Assembly (NCBI GenBank): GCA_026261815.1
Contig: JAMPIT010000059.1
Span: 15,052,001 to 15,116,000 of the forward strand
Direction: 5' to 3'
Length of the DNA: 64,000 bases
Source: Monarcha castaneiventris obscurior
Lineage: Eukaryota > Chordata > Aves > Passeriformes > Monarchidae
The notes below the pieces were generated by a model that made no database searches, was not told where the DNA came from, and saw only the letters and a program-made list of their open reading frames with translations. Shown one piece after another: positions 10,601 through 23,837 of the stretch; positions within the stretch are counted from its first letter, which is position 1; each line of letters begins with the position of its first letter. Position numbers and translations under genes: made by a program.

Positions 10601-13600
10601 TCTGCTGGTTTCAATAGTTAAATCAAAGGGTAACTGCATGAAAATACAAATATTTCTTTTGAGAAATAATCTCCTTTTACTAAGAAGACAAATCAAATCC
10701 CTGAGTATTGAATCATTTAACAGAACATCATGATTTCCATGTGTTGTTCTGAGGATAGTACAGCATTTGAAAACAGATCAAGTTGCTCTTAGTTTACAAG
10801 CTGTCAGTCCAGATCCACATTCTTTTTAATAACAATAAAAAACATGTTCAGTTTGTCTGGCTTTTACTTTTTATTTTTGTTGTGTCATAAAGACACAATT
10901 TGGACTGGATTTTGGATGTTTGCTTTCCCCTTAAGCGCCTCTATAGAAAAAAAAATGGTTTAGATTTAGCAACAGCATGTTATTAAGTGCAGTTTGCCTG
11001 CTGTCCATACAACAGCTTTAATGCATAGCTGCAGAGGCATCACTCTAAGACAGAAACTTAAAAGTTAGAAACTATATAGCACCCAAGATCCTCATCTGGT
11101 GTAAATTAGCACCCAAAGAAAATGCTGATTTACACAATTTTTCTCTTCCTCATCCTGCATGTTTGACTCAGGATTTAAAAATAATGGATCTGAATTTCCA
11201 TTCCTCCCTCATTTACCTGTTAGCTACTTAATTATCAATTAAGTGTGCAGAGAAATAGACTGAAAAATGGTAGTGATCCATAATATATGGGAGTATTGGA
11301 ACAGAAAGTAAATCCCATGAAATTCTAATGATCTTTACTGCTGGAAGTTATCACTTCTCACTGCCTGTACCTAATGCTTTTGCTGATGTTGAACACCAAA
11401 GGGAAGGTATGAAGTAATACACTACTTGGTGGCCTGGAGAGGATAAGAGCAATAGCAGAAAAGAGAACCACTCCTAGAGAAGGAAATTTTAATTGTTGCT
11501 AGGCTTTGCTAATGAAACTAATTGTGAAATAGCAAATGTGGAACTTTTGTTCAGCATTTATACCTCTAGGAAGGAGAATAGTGTGAAGAAAAGTAACAGC
11601 AGAGGTTCTTTGCTTTTCTAGGAAGTTCCTCTTGCTCAGAACAAACCACCTGGGAAACGGGATTTCACTGTAAACAGCTGTTCTCAGCGTCTGCATTTCA
11701 ATCACTCTCCTGTTGGGAGTACAATACATTCATATGCCAGCTGCAAAAATCAACGGGTATTACAGTGTGCTTCAGTGTATTTGCAAAATGGAAACGAGTA
11801 CTGCAAAATGCATGTTCTACGGTCCCTGCAGGAACCCAAATACCAGAGCACACATACCAGAGAAGAATATCAAGAGAACAGGATCTTTCAGTGAAAGTTA
11901 GTATTAGAAATGCAAATCAGAGGTACGTGGCAAAACAGCAAACTGACATTTCTCAATAACAGTGAGGATTGCCTTTGTCTCCAAAATGCAGCTAAAATTA
12001 AGTGAATCTGAGAGAAAGATTCCCACAGTTCCAGCTCTCCACCCTCCATCCTTGTCATTTATACTTGCTAAAATAAAGTTTGTAGAAAGTTACAGCATTC
12101 ATTAAAAAATATGGCTCTCAAACATCTAGCCCCAAGTATGCACAAGCATGCTGACTGCATACTTGTCTCTTTTAATGGTGTAGAAGATCAAATTTTCTAG
12201 GAAAATGCAAACAACTTTAGCAGCAGGTGGCTGAAGCATAGCCTTCAGAAAGCTGTTAAGAGCCATTTTTGTCTGGGAAATAAAACATGGTTGCAAGCTA
12301 TGTTATTTGCACTTACTGATTTCGTGAAAGGAGTCGCCTTATGTTTAATTCAAATTGTAGTCCTGGCTTGGACAGGCTCAGAACAATCAAGTTTTACAAA
12401 TCCATGTGTTTAAGGGACTCTAGTGGTGGTTGTTCACACTGTCCCCCATGTTGTTTTTAGATTATGTCTCCTCTTACTGGCAGAGGCAAGAGCTGAAACA
12501 GATGAAGGAGTGCGTGAGGGAGGGAGAGGGAAAGAAAGGTTCTGGTATCCACAGGAGGGGGCTGAATATGACAGTGGGGTGTAGGGCTATGGATCAATGG
12601 CAGATCAAGCAAGCAGTGCCTCAAAAGGACTGAGAGGCAGCCCCATTCTTTTTAACTACCCACCTCCACTTAATGGTACATTCAGCATCACACGTAAAAT
12701 CAATACCTTAATTGCAGGCTGTATGACATCTCAATTAAGAATTATTTTTCCCTCATTGGTGAAAGAATTAAAGAATAAAAGTACATACATGCTTATATAT
12801 TTCCTCTGCCCCCACCATTTTTTTTTTTTCTTTTTAAGGAAAATCACCACAGCTCCTAGGCAGGCAGAAGAAATTACATCGTACAAAGAGAAGGCTGTTC
12901 CTGTTGCAGGGTGGTGAGTGCACTCATTGGGAGATCAGCTTCCCATCTTCAGAGTGAAGATGTCCTTGCCTGTTACTGACATCTGTCAAACGTGGGCACT
13001 GCTGATTCATCAGAATAGGTTAATTTCACAGGAAAAGGTCACTCTGAGAATGCTACAACATTAATTTGCTAATTTGGTTGGGTCAAGAGCCCTTCAAAAC
13101 AAGGGACCTGCCTCATCATTACTGGATGTACACAATCCTGTGTGAAGGTTTTCGGTGTATTTTTGTTCCAAAGAAGAAGTACTTTGTAAATAAAACCAAA
13201 CCGCCCTACATACCCATTGCAGATATTTAAATTTAAAAATGAATGCAAAACACTGTCCAGAGTTTCCTGCAGAAATTTTTGTCAAAATATATATTCTCCC
13301 CAGAGACCATTTCTTTGCCAAAATCAGCTGTACCTTTTCAAAGTTATCCCAAGATTTTGTACAGAGTGGGATTTCTATGGTTGTGGACATTTTTCTTTTG
13401 TTTTCATTTATTTTCTCACATTAATTACTTTCACCATGGAAGAAAGAAACAAGGTAGGCTATGGACAAATAGGATGTCTGCCCCTGCCAAGCTCCTGGGC
13501 AGCACATAAGCACTGTGCTGGACAAAGAATGTCTGCTCTGTACCTGACCAAAGCAGCAGTTGCCCTCCTTTTTCAGTTCCTCACAAAAACTCAAAAAAAC

Positions 13601-14121
13601 TTCCAACTTCCTTGTACATTTTCTAATACCTCCCTCACCAACATTTTAGCTGATGGTATACTTTCATGGCAATATCAGCTAAAATAAATGCTGCTACGAC
13701 TTGATGTTTCACTAGCCTCCCTTGAGAATGTGATATTGGTGGGTACATAGTAAAAAGGCAGACTCAGCTGTTCACACGTATGCAAAACACTTCAAAAATC
13801 CTCCCAAAAAACTAAAAATGTAGCACAGTGTTCCAGGGTTTTAATGCTGACAAGAGAATATGGAGTCAAAGACCAAATACAGAGATGAAAACCATGTTGT
13901 GATTTCCCTCCACAACACAGAAATATTTGAGGTACTCTGAAAAAAGCATTAGATAGTGGCAGTGGTGCACCTATGCAGCAATTGCAAATTATAGCAAGTA
14001 CTCTGCTCAGCCTTTCACCCTCCACACAGGTTGGGACTGAGGCAACAGCACAAATAAAGACCATGCATTTAAACTCAGATATGGAATGAGACAAGTTTTG
14101 TTTGTCAGTTTAGCTAGATGT
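7614..14121. other. Unique AT-rich non-coding DNA
   Basis: No gene or interspersed repeat is recognised in this 6.5 kb. Small items are an AT-rich stretch at 8641-8680, a purine-rich tract at about 9084-9110, and a T-run at 12818-12829. Open frames at 12597-12917 and 13217-13687 overlap frames on other strands or phases and have no recognised motifs. A distant gene's intron or intergenic DNA is the simplest reading. Confidence 0.6.
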
Positions 14122-14143
14122 ACATATATATATATATATATAT
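14122..14143. repeat. (AT)n microsatellite
   Basis: An uninterrupted alternating AT tract of about 11 dinucleotides is followed by gcacaca. It is likely length-polymorphic. Confidence 0.9.
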
Positions 14144-14530
14144 GCACACATAGAGGTGAGACAGCTCACGAATAGTGTGCCTCTCCCCTATCCCTGACCT
14201 CACATCACCACTCCACCTGCTGAAAGTTGCCCTGCCCAAACTGGTGGCAGAGCATGCAGAATTCTCAATATTTACAGGCCATTTTTTAAAAAAAGCAGCA
14301 ACATTGGTGTCAGCAGCACGGTTAGTACTTAGTCTTCCCTACAAGTGCTTTAAGATGTTTAATGTCCTCCAGGGAAGGCAATGCTGCTATCAGTTATATA
14401 ATTCACTCTGAGCATGGCATTTCTAACTATAGACTAAAGTGGTGCAAAGTCAGCTGTGGGTGGGTAGAGCTCAGAACAGAGAAGAGATGTAAATATCACC
14501 CAGAGAGGCACCACGGTAAAGCATTAGGTT

Positions 14531-14851
14531 TTGTTATATAGTCTTTTACTGAACAGGTCAGGATATCAGGATGAATTTTTGAAGAAGGTTATGCTTGTTA
14601 CCTCCCTGGGCACCCTGAACCATGCCATTGCAAATACACTGCTGAGCAAGGAAGAGTCACTGGGGCTGCAGTCTTTCTTCACTTTTTTAAGGCCTTTTGT
14701 AACTCTCCTGGAAAATCTTGGAGACTCAGATCCCACAAGACTCTGTGAGATCCCACACTCTGTTATGGATAAGGCACGCTGTGCTCAGCTGCTGTACCTA
14801 AAAGCTCTGTGGTCTACAGGCAAGTGGTCAAGATTTTCTGAGACAGACTGA
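14531..14851 (+). other. Protein-like open frame, possible exon or pseudogene, unproven
   Basis: An open frame of about 106 codons ends at a TGA at 14849-14851. It begins at a TTG, with no convincing ATG start before 14591. The translation is Leu-rich and smooth (for example LGLQSFFTFLRPFVTLLENLG, then DKARCAQLLYLKALW), which is unusual among the frames here. A possible splice acceptor (cttttactgaacag, AG at 14555-14556) and a GC-type donor (acag/gcaagt, GC at 14820-14821) would bound a 263-base exon. Such sites are common by chance, and GC donors are rare in real introns. I do not recognise the family. Alternatives are a chance frame or a fragment of an unrecognised retroelement. Confidence 0.25.
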
Positions 14852-17512
14852 ACTATTCCAGGCTTGATCCACACTCCAACAGATCATTAACTTGGAAATG
14901 AGACATGGAAGGTTCACCTAATGCATGATGCCAGAAAAGTCTGATCAATTCTAAGTTATGAAGTGGGTAGTAGTAACAGCATTTTTTAATTTCTAATTTA
15001 TCTATTTTGTAAAAGTTACATTTTTTTTTATTTTTAGCCATGACCTTTTTAGAGGTATGCTACTGGGCTGATTTGTTCATCTTGGTACACTTGCAAATGT
15101 AGAGCTTTTGGGGATCTTATGGTGGCAAACAGACAGAATCAACCACATGGAGAGAGGTGCTAAGGTTACAGGGCTATAATTTCCAAAAGTAACTTCTGGA
15201 TGTCACTGAAGAAGCCTTGTCAGGAATTGATTAGTTGAATTTTGAAAAAAATTATCTAGGATCTCTGTATCCAGATCCATATACTGTATCCAAATAAATT
15301 CTAAGCTGATTATCCGTCAGCTTGATCAAATCCAGTCAGAATTTAACAGATGAAGAAAAGTATAAAACTGAAAATACTGGAACATGGCAAGATAAAAATC
15401 ACGTGAATTTTAATCCCAACCACATACCAGTGGATATTCCACTCAAACTATGCTGCAAGGCTTAAGTAGTATCTACAGAAACAAACTGTTCAGAAAGACA
15501 GCAGGAAAACAATCTTTCTAGCTATGTACTTTACATTCTGTTATTATCTTCAGAAATCCTCCCTTCTTCCTTGAGTTGGAGGGAAAACACATGCTGGACT
15601 CAGATGCTAATTATCTCAAAGATTATTTCAACAAAGGCAGCAAAGCAAAAGTACAGCAGGAATAACTCAGCAGAAGGTTTCAAGTTAGACTGATTTTTTT
15701 TCTACAGTGATTTGAAGGGTCTATTAAACCTGGTTTTGGTGATAGCTAACTGATAGGCCACTAGCACCACAAAGCTTGAAAGTAAAATTATCTTCCAATT
15801 TAAATAAAAATAGACAATCTCAGAATCCTTAGAGAGAAAAAGCAGGTACCATTACTTCTTTATTTCTTCAAGAAGTCTAGTAATGTTGCTAAAAAAAACC
15901 AACCAAAACCAAACCTGAAAACAGTTCTGTTATTCAAAGCAAGGTTCAGTACATATTCAAGAGCAATCCAGTTCAACTAGACTTCTGTGATGGATGATCA
16001 AAGTATCGTCGTGTAAATTCCATCTCCTCCCCACCCAAATGGATGACATACAGGTACAAGGCCCTGCATGTGATATGTCCAGAAAGGCTGTAAAATGGAC
16101 TAATGATAGTTTAACCTCACCAAACTCTAGCTAAGATTATGATCAAAGGTAAAATTCTTATGAACTGATAAGAGTTTACTTCACTGAAGAACATGTGGTA
16201 AAATCAGACAGCTAGTAATCAAGTGCCATGACTGGAAGGAAGAACATTGCAGCAAGTCCTTATTAGTAAAATTAAAAGGGTGAGAAATCAGGCAGATTTG
16301 TCTTGGGCTTTGAAGCAGGATGAAAACTGACCTAATACTGCAGATACTGTTCAAAATTTAGATCTAATCTAAATGTTTCCAAAATAATAACAGAAATTAT
16401 ACACAAATAAAAGGTCTGTAATCAAATAAGAAGACCACACAGTGGGGCACTCAGATGATGAGAGGACACTCTCCAAAGCCTTTTCTCTGCTTGTACACAG
16501 CTTGGAATGGAAGCGAGCTTGGAATTACATCTGTATCCAAGGAACTGGTCATGGGTTTTTCAATTACAAGCTCCTGTATTCTTAAGGAAGATACTTGTAT
16601 GGTCTGAAGAAATGCAACATCAGATAGTTGACAAACAATGCCAGTGTTTGTCATATAATTCAAAGGCACAGAAGGGAAGTTTTTCCAAGTTTAAAAAAGA
16701 GTTGTATTAAAATCCAAAGTCTGTTCTGAAAAATTTATACACAAAAAGAGGAAATTCAGTGACATCACAAAGGCTTAATTTTAGAAGAAAGGGCTTGATT
16801 AAGTTAAATTTCTAAGAACACTTTATCCATTCACTTGGGTGCAATTGTTGGGACACCATCTTCTCTCAGGCATCACGTATGCTTCTGTATGTAAGAAATA
16901 AAAAGATCTCATAGATCATACAAGGGAAGACACGAACAGCTGCCCATTCTTCTCCATGAAGAATAATAGCCTCTTATTAAGTGGTGCATGAGTTTTCAAA
17001 GCAAATTAATTTCTTCAAGTTTCTCCAAGGATGAAGGAACCCGTGTTTCAGCTGTAGCCCCATTGCTTGGGTAGTTAAGTGACAAACTTAATACCTGTAG
17101 TGCTCACATGTACTTGTAGATCTTCCGTGCTGGTCTGTGCACTTGGCAAGAGAATAGGAGAGAGAAGGGGAAATTTTTTTGAGAATTATACATTCTCAAA
17201 AACAAAATGTTAACTCCTGACATTGGCCAAATTAAAATCAATCTCCTTCCTATTCCCTTCAGTAAAGGTAACTCAAAATACAATTACTCTTATTTACCCT
17301 CTTTTTATTGCAGAGTATATTTTTCTTCCCAGATTTCTTCTTATGAAGAAATGACTCTTTTCTGCTCAGATACTAGAAGCAAAGTATTTATGTTCAGGCA
17401 GAGTTGAAGAATGAAGTTGCAGTCAAGAAAGTACAAATTTCAGAGAAGTTGCATGTGATTGAAAACCAGAGGTTAGGAAATTGCTGCTCAGAGGTAATGA
17501 TAGTAGTCACTA
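14852..17512. other. Unique AT-rich non-coding DNA
   Basis: No repeat family or gene is recognised. A perfect 11-bp inverted repeat with a 5-base loop lies at 17176-17202 and is described among the findings. Confidence 0.6.
17176..17202. repeat. Short perfect inverted repeat (hairpin)
   Basis: The arm tttttgagaat (17176-17186) and its exact reverse complement (17192-17202) surround the 5-base loop tatac. Part of the arm is a T-run, so a chance origin is plausible. No T-tract, promoter or gene context suggests a function. Confidence 0.8.
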
Positions 17513-17998
17513 TTGGACTGCTTTGGCAGGTCTTGCCTCAAAGAAGATATGTTATCTCCTTACCCAGGATTTCTATATTTGCATACTCTTCCTACAAGAG
17601 GTCTGGGTCATGGAGCAATGTCTCAAATCTTTTTAAAAGACAGGATTTTCCTTCCCCTTCTGTTGGTCCCTCTGCTCAATGTGGCTGCAACTTCTATGAT
17701 CCACAGCGAGGTTAATCCACTTCCAAATAGGCTGTGCCCCGGGTGCAGGGTCATGGGAGATGACGCAGTGCAGAGCTGTCTCCAGTCCAGCATGACAAAA
17801 CAAATCACATGTTGCCCAGTGCAAGCAAGGCTAGGTTCTTTCCATAAGTATGCTGCTTTCAAGGTACACAGTGTACGCCAGTTATCCCACCAATCTTCTA
17901 TTATTTCAGCTTGTAGAAAATTTACTGTAAAACTTGTATGTTTTAAAAAGAAACAGACTATAAGCAATTTTCATGTGCCACTCCATTATGGTAGATAA
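17513..17998 (+). other. Longest open frame in window (161 codons), probably not a gene
   Basis: This is an ATG-initiated frame of 161 codons. A 114-codon frame runs antisense across 17623-17967, and a third frame (17404-17715) overlaps it on the same strand. The translation has a short hydrophobic run (IFLPLLLVPLLNVAATSM) but no domain that I recognise. No splice sites, Kozak match or poly(A) signal make it convincing. The segment 17700-17790 is locally GC-richer, which lengthens frames by reducing stop codons. I favour a chance frame. Confidence 0.12.
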
Positions 17999-20900
17999 TG
18001 AGATTTCACATTTTATTTTACTGATAATAGAATCAGGGATTTAAGTGCCCTTGTCAGAGCATACAATGAAGCTTTGTGAAAATAGGTAGAGTTTTATTAC
18101 TAAAAACATAAAGCAGAATACTTTTTCTCAGAAAGTTCTGCCACAAACATATGACAACATGCCAGGCAAGAAAACCCATTTCCTTGTGCCTTAGTTCGTA
18201 CTCATCTTCAGCAAAAAATTAATGGCATGTGACTGCCTGATAGCTAGCAGAGAATTTTTTTCACACAGTATGTATTAAGAACAGATAATCCTTAACACTG
18301 GAGCTTACAGAAACACCATGAAGGAGTTCTAGTGCTCTGCTTCTTGCTCATGCCCTTGGGAGGTAGTGCAGAATCCAGGAGATGTTTTCAAATGAATCTC
18401 CCATTTCCTAAATTATTTTTTAAGTGATCCTGGTTACTTCAGTTATCTGGCAGATAAAGGAAATTGAAAGGTTCACTGTTTTGCTCTCGAGTAAAGTATC
18501 TACACCCCTTAATGACTCTAATCTTAATGAAGAGGTAAATGAGACTTTCAGAATTGGATAACTCTGAATATATTGGATAGTTTTTCATGGGATTTTTTGG
18601 GACCAGTTCCTTGCCCTAAGAAGCAACCATTCTGTACAAGTAGCACTGTACACAAAGTGATAACAAAGTTTGACTTAATTTGATTCCTTACCTTCTTCCA
18701 TTACACAGGGTGCAGAACAACACAGCTAATTACATACATAACCATGGCTGGTTTCCCTCGAAGTGTACACTAAAGGCTACTTCAGGGAAAATAAAGACAT
18801 GTTACAGTATAGAGAACTGGGCCTCCATCAATGCTAGGACAGTCTGCTCTGCGCTCTCAAGATCTTGAAATTCTAATAAACAAAAATAGTTTTTCTCTGG
18901 AACAAGACTTAATTCTTTCTAAATTTCAACTTTTAATCCCAGCAATAGAACTATGCAACAGAAAAGGTAGGGAGGGTGTATTTTAAAACATAAGAATAAA
19001 AGTGTATAATTTTATGCGTTACTTTTTTTTTTCCCAGTAGCCAGATGTCTTGTCCTCCAATTTTAAAACATCATGGGGGGCTGCAGGCCAAGGGAGGCTC
19101 CCTTCTAATACTACATGTGGTAGTTCACATTTCTATGCACTCAGTCTTGCCTCCTGGCCTTGAAGAAATGTTTTGGATACTTTTAATTTTAAATCAAGTG
19201 TCAAAAGCTAAATCACTCCAGAATCAAGGCTACAACTATGAATTCCATTTTCTTTTTTTAAAAAAAGAAGATACAGCTAAACAAACAACAAATCTTTTCC
19301 CTGTTGGTTACAGACCTGGTTTTGGTTATTGTGCTGTAGAACTCATGCTTGCAATCAACTCTCACTCAGTTGGGACTTTCCTAATATTATTTTCTCTAAC
19401 ACTGTCCTCAGTTTTGATTAAAAAAAAGTTATTGAAAAAAAAGTAAATCTGGCATTTACATATCTAGACACTAGACTATTAACAGTATTTGTTCTCTAAT
19501 ATCCATGAATTTAGTCCTCAATAGCCACAAAAGCTTATGGCGATTTCTCCAATTAATATGAGAGAAATCTTTGTCTGCATCTATTTTTATGTAAGAGATA
19601 AATAATCAAGATGAATTTAGTGCTAAAGACAAAAGGGAGGATATGATGGTTTGGCATACTCTTGGTATAAATGCTACAATCTTTTAAAATACAAATCAAC
19701 CCATAATATATTCCAAACATTTTAATGCTGAGCTGATATCACTGTTCTAAATAAAAGAAGAATTACTCTTGTTACAGTCTCCCTTTACTTCAGTTGAACT
19801 TCAACCATGGAGAAGTCACTGTATGAGAAGTCACATATGGGATTGCATCTCATTGATGCACTGTAGGGGAAAAGACTATTAAATGAGACAAATTCAGCTG
19901 CCAACACTGAGAATATCAAAGTATTTAAATGACAGCAGAGCTTGAGTTAAAATAGCTGAGACATAAGAGTTTAAGAGATGACCTTCTCTTGAATGGTGAC
20001 ATGATTTGCCAATTATCCATCAAACTCTCTGTGCGTATTTGATACGTTTATCAAATATGAAACCATTCATTTTAATATAGTGGAGAGTAAGGTTTTATTC
20101 ATCGTGAGGTAGCCTCGTTATCCCATTGTGCTTTATCATAGACACAGCACAGCCACCTTTTAATATTTCACATCCAATGGCCTTTAAGAGTGAGAGACGC
20201 TCACCTGTCCTAGCTAACACTTTCATAGAAAAAGATCCCCATTTATAGCAGAGAATTAACTGCATAAAAAATGAATATACTATTACACAGTAGGACTACT
20301 GCACCCATCCCAATCACATTGCACTTCTGGACACAGCATACCTCTCTGCCTTAGTACCAAGGGATATTACTTCTTCAGCACAGATCCTCTGGGTGATCCC
20401 CAGCCTCTGAGATTTGTTTCTGTCTGCAGAAAGTTATTATTTTTTTTTGCCTTGAGTGAGCAGACAGACCACATGTTGGTGAATGCATTGTAAATGTGTC
20501 GATAAGGAGCCAGGATACATGCAGGACAGAAACTACAAGGGACTGCCATCAAGGAGACAGACTGACCTGCTCTGTGAAGGTGAAGCAGAAAGAGCAGAAA
20601 GGACAATCAGTGATTACTTCTGGAAAGAGAACATGAGTTTTAGCTCCTTGTTTTACAATAATCTCTTAAATAATTGAGTGTTCTTAAAAAGATGAAAGAT
20701 ACATGTTTGCTTCTTAAATTTCTCTAAAGAATAACTATTTATACATGACTGATAAGTAAAAATGAGATAATTCAGACTAACAGAGCTGCTGAACATTGGC
20801 TAGATAACGATTGTCTTATGCAAACTCAGTCTGACTATAATCAATACAAACACTGAAGGGCTCTTCTGAAGGTGATGGAGATGAGGGGAAGGAAGATGAT

Positions 20901-23649
20901 TCATGTTGAAGGAAGAGAGGATACAAGAAGAATTGCTAAGATGTGAGACCAGCTGTCAGGAAGACATGGATGGTCATTGGAGCTTAGAAGGAGAGCAAGG
21001 ATGAGTACAAACAGGTAAAATGAGATTATGCAATAGAAACTAAACAAACAGCTTTAGGCGCATCCCATTACACCCATGTACTACATATATATATTCTCTG
21101 ATAAAAAAACAAACCCTGTCCAAGCATCTGTAGTCTCTACAGGAAAGTAAGAGCAGACATAAGAGAAAAAAGGCCAAAAATCTCAATCAAGTGATTGAAC
21201 AATATCAACAAAACCAAGACGAAACTCACTTTGCATAAATTTGACTTCATTGCTTGTTCACAACCTCAGCTAAAATGTCAGTGTCCTGAGGTTTGCAGGT
21301 TGCCTTAGGAAAACATGTAGGAAAATAAGGTGTTCCAAGGACAAATGAGATGAAACAGGGAACGTATAAAGGTCCCAAGAGACAGAATATATGTCTAAAA
21401 GAAGAGTAAATACCACAAAATTGTAGAAAAAGAACAAGGTGTATCTCACATAGTAAATGTAAACAGTGGCATCCTAGGCAGGGAGGGGAAAATTGGATGC
21501 TATAAATCCAAAAGTAAAATACTGTGCAGTAGTGTAAAAATACCAACCTATTACAAGGACTTGAAGAGGAAACAAACATCTGCTTTATTGTGAATACACT
21601 AGGCAGTTTTCCCCATTCACTATCATGTTATTAACTCAATAGATGGAGAAAAAACAACCAGATTGATCAAATTACTACCTTGCATGGCACAAGGTGGTTC
21701 ATCGATACTTTCTTTCCTGACTTTGTTATTACTGATGTTCCTAGTAGTAAAGTTCAGTGTCTTGAAGAAAATGCCCTTTCTCCACTTGAAAACATTTCCT
21801 TACTGAAACTGAAGTAAATAAAAAAACCCCTGACAACAAAGAAAACAACAAAACAAAAATATGTATCATAACATATCACATGGGGATTTCTGAGTTTCAG
21901 CCTGAAATATGAAAGCCTGATGAAAATCGAATGCTTAACAAGAGTAAAGGAAAGCTAGAGAAAGAGTCAAGAATAATAATGAGCACTATTAAAAAGAAAT
22001 GCAGAGTCCCTCTCTTTTCTCCTCACAGAACTGTAGTCACAGCTATTGAAGACAATTAAAGGCTTCAGTTCAGATAAAAATCTCCATCACTAAATGTCAT
22101 ACACACACTCAGAGAGGATGAGAAATGATTGCTGCCTCAAGCACTGATGCTCCAAGAGGACAGGACAAAGGACAGAAGATGAAATAGGGGCACAGAGGAC
22201 TTCTTGAAAGATGCTGTATTCTTTAAGTACTGAATCAACAAAGGTCTTATATATGCACAGTCTTTCTTTGAAGACAGTTCAAGGTGACTGTTTTAAGATA
22301 AGTATGTGCTTAAGTGTCTTGGTGGACTGGAGCCAGGTGTCTTGGCAACTGAGAGGACTGAGCCCAGAAGATGTCTCATCTGTGGTTTTGTTGAGGATGG
22401 GCAAACGAATAATTGCAGCCTGTTGATTTTATTGATGTGAGCCTTGGCATCTCTGATAAGCTCTTGTCAGAGCCACTCATAGGCACATGCAGAGTGTCAG
22501 ATCCACGTAGGGCTGCTCCTTTTAAAAAATGTAAGAAATGGCCAAGAAATATGGAATTATGCTATGAAATATGAAAAACATCGCCTTCCAGCCACATGCC
22601 TGTGTTGTGCACGTGGTAAAGCACAGAAAAATAGCCCAAATGTATATAATTTCCCTGAGACAATTTAGAACAGTTGAAAACACTAAATTGTTAGGTTCTA
22701 ACACCCAATCTCACAAACATAGTTCCTGTTTGCAACAGGAAATATGGCAGATAGACAAGCTGTCCAGTGGGTAGTATAAATTAGCAAAGAAACATTTCAA
22801 AGAGATATAAATGTAGAAAACATCCCACAGTTTTCTTACTTGATTCAAAACTGCCATAAATTCTGTTGTCTCCTTGCATTTTTCTCAGCTGCATTGGCTG
22901 AGTTTGAAGACTTCAAGTTGCATCTGGAATTCTGTATATATCTGGATTAAATAGCACACACTTCCCAGAGACAAAAGAGTCAGGACACATTTAGTGAGCA
23001 ATGATTTTCTTAACAAAGACGCAAAATGTACAGAATAAGGTGCCCTGACAAAACCTGCCCTGCAACATCCTTATCCCGTCACTGGGGAGAACAAAGGCAA
23101 GGCAAGGGGCATGGAGAGAGAGGGGGCAAGGTGCAGGGAGGGAAATCAGTTGCTTGCAAATTGGCTCACAATCATAGAGAAAAGACTGAATTTTCTTCTA
23201 GAGAAGGCAGATAAAAATCAGCAACCATTAATGGCTGGGGATGCAACTTTACCCATGAAGTTTACATTTCCTCAGGTAACAAAACCCAAAATAATCAACA
23301 AAAACCCCATGAGTTCTGTGTTGCTTGGCTATGTTGTATTTATTTTGTCCTATGGTATTTGAGTCTTTGAAATCATATATTTCACAAGTCTCTAAGTTTT
23401 ATGTTTGCCTGAAATGACTACTGTGGATCCTTAATGAGACTTATAAAATGGTTTCTGCTATAACATATCAAATAAAGGGTAAGTGGTGCACCTCTGTGTC
23501 CCTCTTCCATACTGTTTGTTCTTTCTTGGGGCATCTGTAGCCACAGTTGTTTTCCAATGAGTTGATTGCTGATATGAGCTTTCAGAAGCTCCTGACTCCA
23601 AGAGAAGGCAACACCTCCCAAAAGCTGGTCAGCAGCACCCCTTACTATA
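17999..23649. other. Unique AT-rich non-coding DNA
   Basis: No gene or repeat family is recognised. A T/A homopolymer palindrome lies at 19250-19269. The stretch 20870-21010 is purine-rich. A small stem (13-bp arms, one mismatch, 3-base loop) lies at about 22718-22746. The open frames here are short and overlapping. Confidence 0.6.
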
Positions 23650-23837
23650 TGAAGCACTTCTCCACATAGGAAAAGTTTCACCAACCCTGGAAGTATTTAA
23701 AAGATGTGTAGATGTGTTTGGGACACACCACAGGGATGGAATGTGGCTTAGTGATGAACATGGCAGTGCTGGGTTAATGGCTGGACACAATGACCTTAGA
23801 GGTCTTTTCCAACCTACATGATTCTATGATTCTATGA
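23650..23837 (+). mobile_element. CR1 LINE 3' end
   Basis: The sequence follows the CR1 3' region closely. 'tcaccaaccctggaagtattta' spans about 23678-23699 and is followed by 'agatgtgtagatgtg'. The non-coding tail 'ggcagtgctgggttaatgg' begins at 23762, then 'gaccttagaggtcttttccaacc'. It ends in two copies of the octamer gattctat (about 23819-23835). The match is better than that of the 7.5-kb tail, so this insertion is probably younger. It is 5'-truncated, as CR1 copies usually are, and contains only the last ORF2 codons at most. Confidence 0.92.

Noticed and set aside
12597..12917. Frame of 106 codons at 12.6-12.9 kb as an exon
   Set aside because: The translation contains a Phe run encoded by the T-run at 12818-12829 and has no recognisable domain.
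19250..19269. 20-bp perfect palindrome
   Set aside because: It is essentially a T-run meeting an A-run, so low complexity explains it.
22718..22746. Small hairpin with 13-base arms and one mismatch
   Set aside because: It is near chance expectation for this length of sequence and has no context suggesting function.
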